DNA of 64,000 bases from an uncultured Lachnospiraceae bacterium. GTDB lineage: Bacteria > Bacillota > Clostridia > Lachnospirales > Lachnospiraceae. The notes beneath the pieces were generated by a model. That model ran no database searches and was not told where the DNA came from. It was given only the letters and a program-made list of their open reading frames with translations. Position numbers and translations under genes: made by a program. The stretch covers positions 68,079-132,078 of the forward strand of contig CAJUST010000001.1 in the NCBI GenBank assembly GCA_910589105.1, given 5' to 3'. This document shows, one piece after another, positions 61,553-64,000 of this stretch; the stretch's first letter is position 1; every line of letters begins with the position of its first letter.

Positions 61553-63580
61553 ATGAGCCGTAAAAAGAAAAAGAAAAAATACCGTGTGTTTTGGTTTTTT
61601 GCAAAACTTCAGTTTGTTCTGATGCTTTTGGTAGCCGCCGCCCTAGGCTACTATTATTATGGAGGATATGCCGTACAGGTTCAGAAGATGAAAGCGGAAG
61701 CTGTGCGGTTTGTGCGCGGGTCGACAGAAGCCACGTTTTGCGTGGCTCAGACCAGCGTTGTGTATGACAAAGACGGAAATACGATTTCAACGTTAAAAGG
61801 GGAAAAAGACGTTTACTATCTGCCATATGAGGATATTCCGTCTGATGCATGCGCCGCTATCGTAAGCATAGAAGATAAAAAATTTTATCAGCATAATGGA
61901 ATTGATTACCGGGCGATTTTCCGCGCGGCAAGAGCCGCGATTGAAAACGGAGAAGTGACACAGGGCGGGAGCACGATAACACAGCAGCTTGCAAGGACGA
62001 TTTTTTTGACACAGGATCGGACATGGCAGAGAAAAGTCGAGGAAATGTTTATTGCAACAGAGCTGGAAAAAAAGTACAGTAAAAATAAAATCCTAGAATT
62101 TTATCTGAATAATATATATTTTGGCAATGGTTATTATGGGATTCAGGCGGCGAGCAGAGGATACTTTAATGCAGACGTGAATGACTTGGATTTGTCACAA
62201 ATTGCGTTTTTATGCGCCATTCCCAATAATCCGACGCTTCATGACCCGCTGACGAATATGCAAAACACGTTAGGGCGCAGAGACCGCATTCTTTTAAATA
62301 TGTATGAAGACGGGAAAATTTCAAAAGGCGCGTACCTGATGGCAAAATCGGAGGAAATCACATTAAACCGGCCAGAGCATACAAAAAATAACTATGTGGA
62401 GACGTATACATATTATTGCGCAATACGTCTGTTAATGGAACGGGAAGGCTTTGTTTTTCAGACAGAATTTAAAAATGACGAAGAAAAAAGCCTGTATGAT
62501 ACGCGTTATAGTGATTTGTATGCGGAATGCCAGAAAAAACTGTTTACAGCGGGCTACCGCATCTATACGTCAATGGATTTAAAATTACAGGAACTTCTTC
62601 AAAAGACAATAGATGAAAAACTCTCCGGTTTTACAGACGTAAATGAAGAAGGCGTATTTAAACTACAAGGAGCAGGCGTCTGCATAGAGAATGAGACAGG
62701 ATATGTCAGGGCAATCGTCGGGGGCAGAAGCCAAGACTTTGCGGGATATACGTTAAACCGGGCATATCAAAGCTATAGGCAGCCAGGAAGCGCAATTAAG
62801 CCGATACTAGTGTATACGCCGGCGTTGGAACAGGAATATACGCCGGATTCGATTGTAGTGGACGAACCGATTGAAGAAGGCCCGTCGAATGCAGACGGAA
62901 GTTATAGTGGAGAGATGACGCTGCGTTCTGCGCTGGCCCGTTCGAAAAACACGATTGCATGGAAACTATTAGAGGAGATAACGCCAAAAAAAGGACTCTC
63001 TTATTTAAAAGCAATGAAATTTTCGCGGATTGCAGACGAAGACGAGCGGCTTACGTCAGCTTTAGGAGGATTGACAAACGGAGTGTCCCCAGTCGAACTT
63101 ACAGCGGCTTACGCAACGCTTGAAAACGACGGAAAATACCGCGCTCCAACCTGCATCATAAAAATTACAGATGCCGACGGCAACGAAATTCTCTCCACTT
63201 CACAAGAAGAAACAAACATCTATAAAACAACTGCTGCCCGCATGGCGACGAATATGCTTGTTACGGCAATAACGGAAGGAACCGGCAGAGGGCTTGGCGT
63301 AACGGGAATGCCGTCCGCAGGAAAAACAGGGACGACGAATGACAATAAAGACGGTTGGTTTGCAGGGTATACGCGTTATTATACGACAAGTGTCTGGGTC
63401 GGCTACGATATGCCGGAAAAACTTCCCGGTTTATCTGGATCTTCCTATCCGGGGGAGATATGGCGCAGTTTCATGGAAACCTGCCATGCCGGACTGCCGG
63501 CGCTTGAGTTTTTGCCTTATGTAGATGTGGAAATGGATTTGTACCAGAAGATACGGCAGGATGCCCTAGGAGAACAATAA
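61553..63580 (+). CDS. Class A penicillin-binding protein (PBP1A-type)
   Basis: This 675-residue protein has a lysine-rich start, one membrane segment (~15-37), a glycosyltransferase 51 domain (SIEDKKFYQHNGID near 104 with the catalytic glutamate; GGSTITQQLARTIFL near 138) and a transpeptidase domain with SxxK (PGSAIKP near 408), SxN (SKNT near 464) and KTG (GKTGTT near 594). It polymerises and crosslinks peptidoglycan outside the membrane. Length fits a short PBP1A without extra C-terminal domains. AAGGAAG precedes the ATG. Confidence 0.95.
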   Translation: MSRKKKKKKYRVFWFFAKLQFVLMLLVAAALGYYYYGGYAVQVQKMKAEAVRFVRGSTEATFCVAQTSVVYDKDGNTISTLKGEKDVYYLPYEDIPSDACAAIVSIEDKKFYQHNGIDYRAIFRAARAAIENGEVTQGGSTITQQLARTIFLTQDRTWQRKVEEMFIATELEKKYSKNKILEFYLNNIYFGNGYYGIQAASRGYFNADVNDLDLSQIAFLCAIPNNPTLHDPLTNMQNTLGRRDRILLNMYEDGKISKGAYLMAKSEEITLNRPEHTKNNYVETYTYYCAIRLLMEREGFVFQTEFKNDEEKSLYDTRYSDLYAECQKKLFTAGYRIYTSMDLKLQELLQKTIDEKLSGFTDVNEEGVFKLQGAGVCIENETGYVRAIVGGRSQDFAGYTLNRAYQSYRQPGSAIKPILVYTPALEQEYTPDSIVVDEPIEEGPSNADGSYSGEMTLRSALARSKNTIAWKLLEEITPKKGLSYLKAMKFSRIADEDERLTSALGGLTNGVSPVELTAAYATLENDGKYRAPTCIIKITDADGNEILSTSQEETNIYKTTAARMATNMLVTAITEGTGRGLGVTGMPSAGKTGTTNDNKDGWFAGYTRYYTTSVWVGYDMPEKLPGLSGSSYPGEIWRSFMETCHAGLPALEFLPYVDVEMDLYQKIRQDALGEQ

Positions 63581-63592
63581 ATCCGAACGCCA

Positions 63593-63816
63593 AACAGAGC
63601 GCCGGGTATTCTGTCGGCGAAGTGTTCAGGGATTAAGGAGTTCTAAAGTATCCCATGTTTTATGCCGGTGACGGACGAAACCGCTCTAAAAGCGCCGTCC
63701 ATGGCGCATTAGAGCTTCCGCAGACATCGTGTCTGCGGATTTCTGTTTGTTGAAGGGATACTTAAGAACTCCTAAATCCCATCACAAGGCGCCAACAGAA
63801 TACCCGGCGCTCTGTT
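63593..63816. repeat. Large nested palindrome (possible MITE or structured RNA)
   Basis: 27-base arms at 63593-63619 and 63790-63816 pair at 26 of 27 positions. Inner 26-base arms at 63629-63654 and 63755-63780 pair at 24 of 26. At the centre are a 9-base perfect stem (63718-63738, CCGCAGACA/TGTCTGCGG) and another hairpin (63683-63715). No gene lies inside. It is either a mobile palindromic element or a structured RNA; strand cannot be told. Confidence 0.8.
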
Positions 63817-64000
63817 CGTCTGGTAGTTGGGGGTGGAACGTATGAGAGAGTTGGAAGTTGAAGAAAGAAGAAAGTTACGCTTTCAAGTCCTAAAGTTCAT
63901 TAAAGGCGCCAATAGGAAACCCGGCGCTCTGTTCGTTTGGTAGTTGGGGGTGGAACATATGAGAGAGTGGAAGTTGAAGAAAGAAGAAAGTTACGCTTTC
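63788..64000. repeat. Two ~97-bp direct repeats at the right edge
   Basis: 63788-63884 and 63905-64000 are nearly the same, each starting GGCGCC, containing CCCGGCGCTCTGTTCGT and TGGTAGTTGGGGGTGGAAC and ending GTTACGCTTTC. The first copy begins in the right arm of the palindrome. The array may continue beyond the window. No gene is seen. Confidence 0.85.

Noticed and set aside
63788..64000. CRISPR array
   Set aside because: Only two long repeats with a 20-base gap, no regular spacers and no cas genes.

Overview
The window looks like chromosome of a motile, spore-forming Clostridia, most like Lachnospiraceae. Support comes from a SpoVT regulator, AGGAGG-type ribosome binding sites, an FMN riboswitch on the riboflavin genes, a BioW-BioF style biotin operon, and flagellar sigma-28 (SigD)-like promoters. 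No rRNA, tRNA, insertion sequence or CRISPR array was seen. By eye, the first ~31 kb is more AT-rich than the last 15 kb.

Positions 1-48184 form one large glycan-building island. Section 1-7159 (+) holds a 5'-truncated radical SAM enzyme, a two-gene transketolase, a second radical SAM enzyme, a sugar kinase/nucleotidyltransferase fusion in reversed domain order, and a B12-type radical SAM enzyme. Section 13591-7177 (-) is a convergent operon reading from a sigma-28-like promoter: SDR, ThDP lyase-like enzyme, radical SAM enzyme, SDR, a frameshifted GT2 glycosyltransferase and a hexapeptide acetyltransferase. From 13762 to 48184 (+) genes run almost without gaps: two large GT2 paralogues, a second SDR / radical SAM / ThDP set, pseB, three paralogues of an unrecognised Rossmann plus HR-motif family, methyltransferases, and then three recognisable sugar pathways. 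These are pseudaminic acid (pseB, F, I, G, C, H), a CDP-3,6-dideoxyhexose route (two rfbF-like genes, rfbG, rfbH), and GDP-type legionaminic acid (legH, I, G, F, ptmE, legB, legC). A strong terminator follows at 48216.

The rfbFGH genes together with two ThDP enzymes and their SDR partners suggest branched 3,6-dideoxy sugars of the yersiniose type. The ThDP enzyme would add a two-carbon unit to a CDP-4-keto-3,6-dideoxyhexose and the SDR would reduce it. This is inference from the YerE/YerF precedent. No flippase, polymerase or other polytopic membrane protein is encoded in the first 48 kb, so the sugars are probably attached to a protein in the cytoplasm. With sigma-28-like promoters present, flagellin is the likely acceptor, although no flagellin or Maf transferase gene lies in the window.

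The island carries long homopolymers typical of phase variation. A G9 tract splits a methyltransferase gene, a second G9 is in frame inside the B12 radical SAM gene, a G13 lies in an intergenic unit behind a sigma-28-like promoter, and an A7 tract splits a glycosyltransferase.

Positions 48400-64000 are ordinary chromosome: a small XRE regulator, ribDE-ribBA-ribH with FMN riboswitch, bioWF-bioD-membrane protein-bioA with a BirA-like operator, a nahK-like kinase with a nucleotidyltransferase, a histidine phosphatase, a nonsense-interrupted small gene, spoVT and a class A penicillin-binding protein. The right end holds a large nested palindrome followed by ~97-bp direct repeats.
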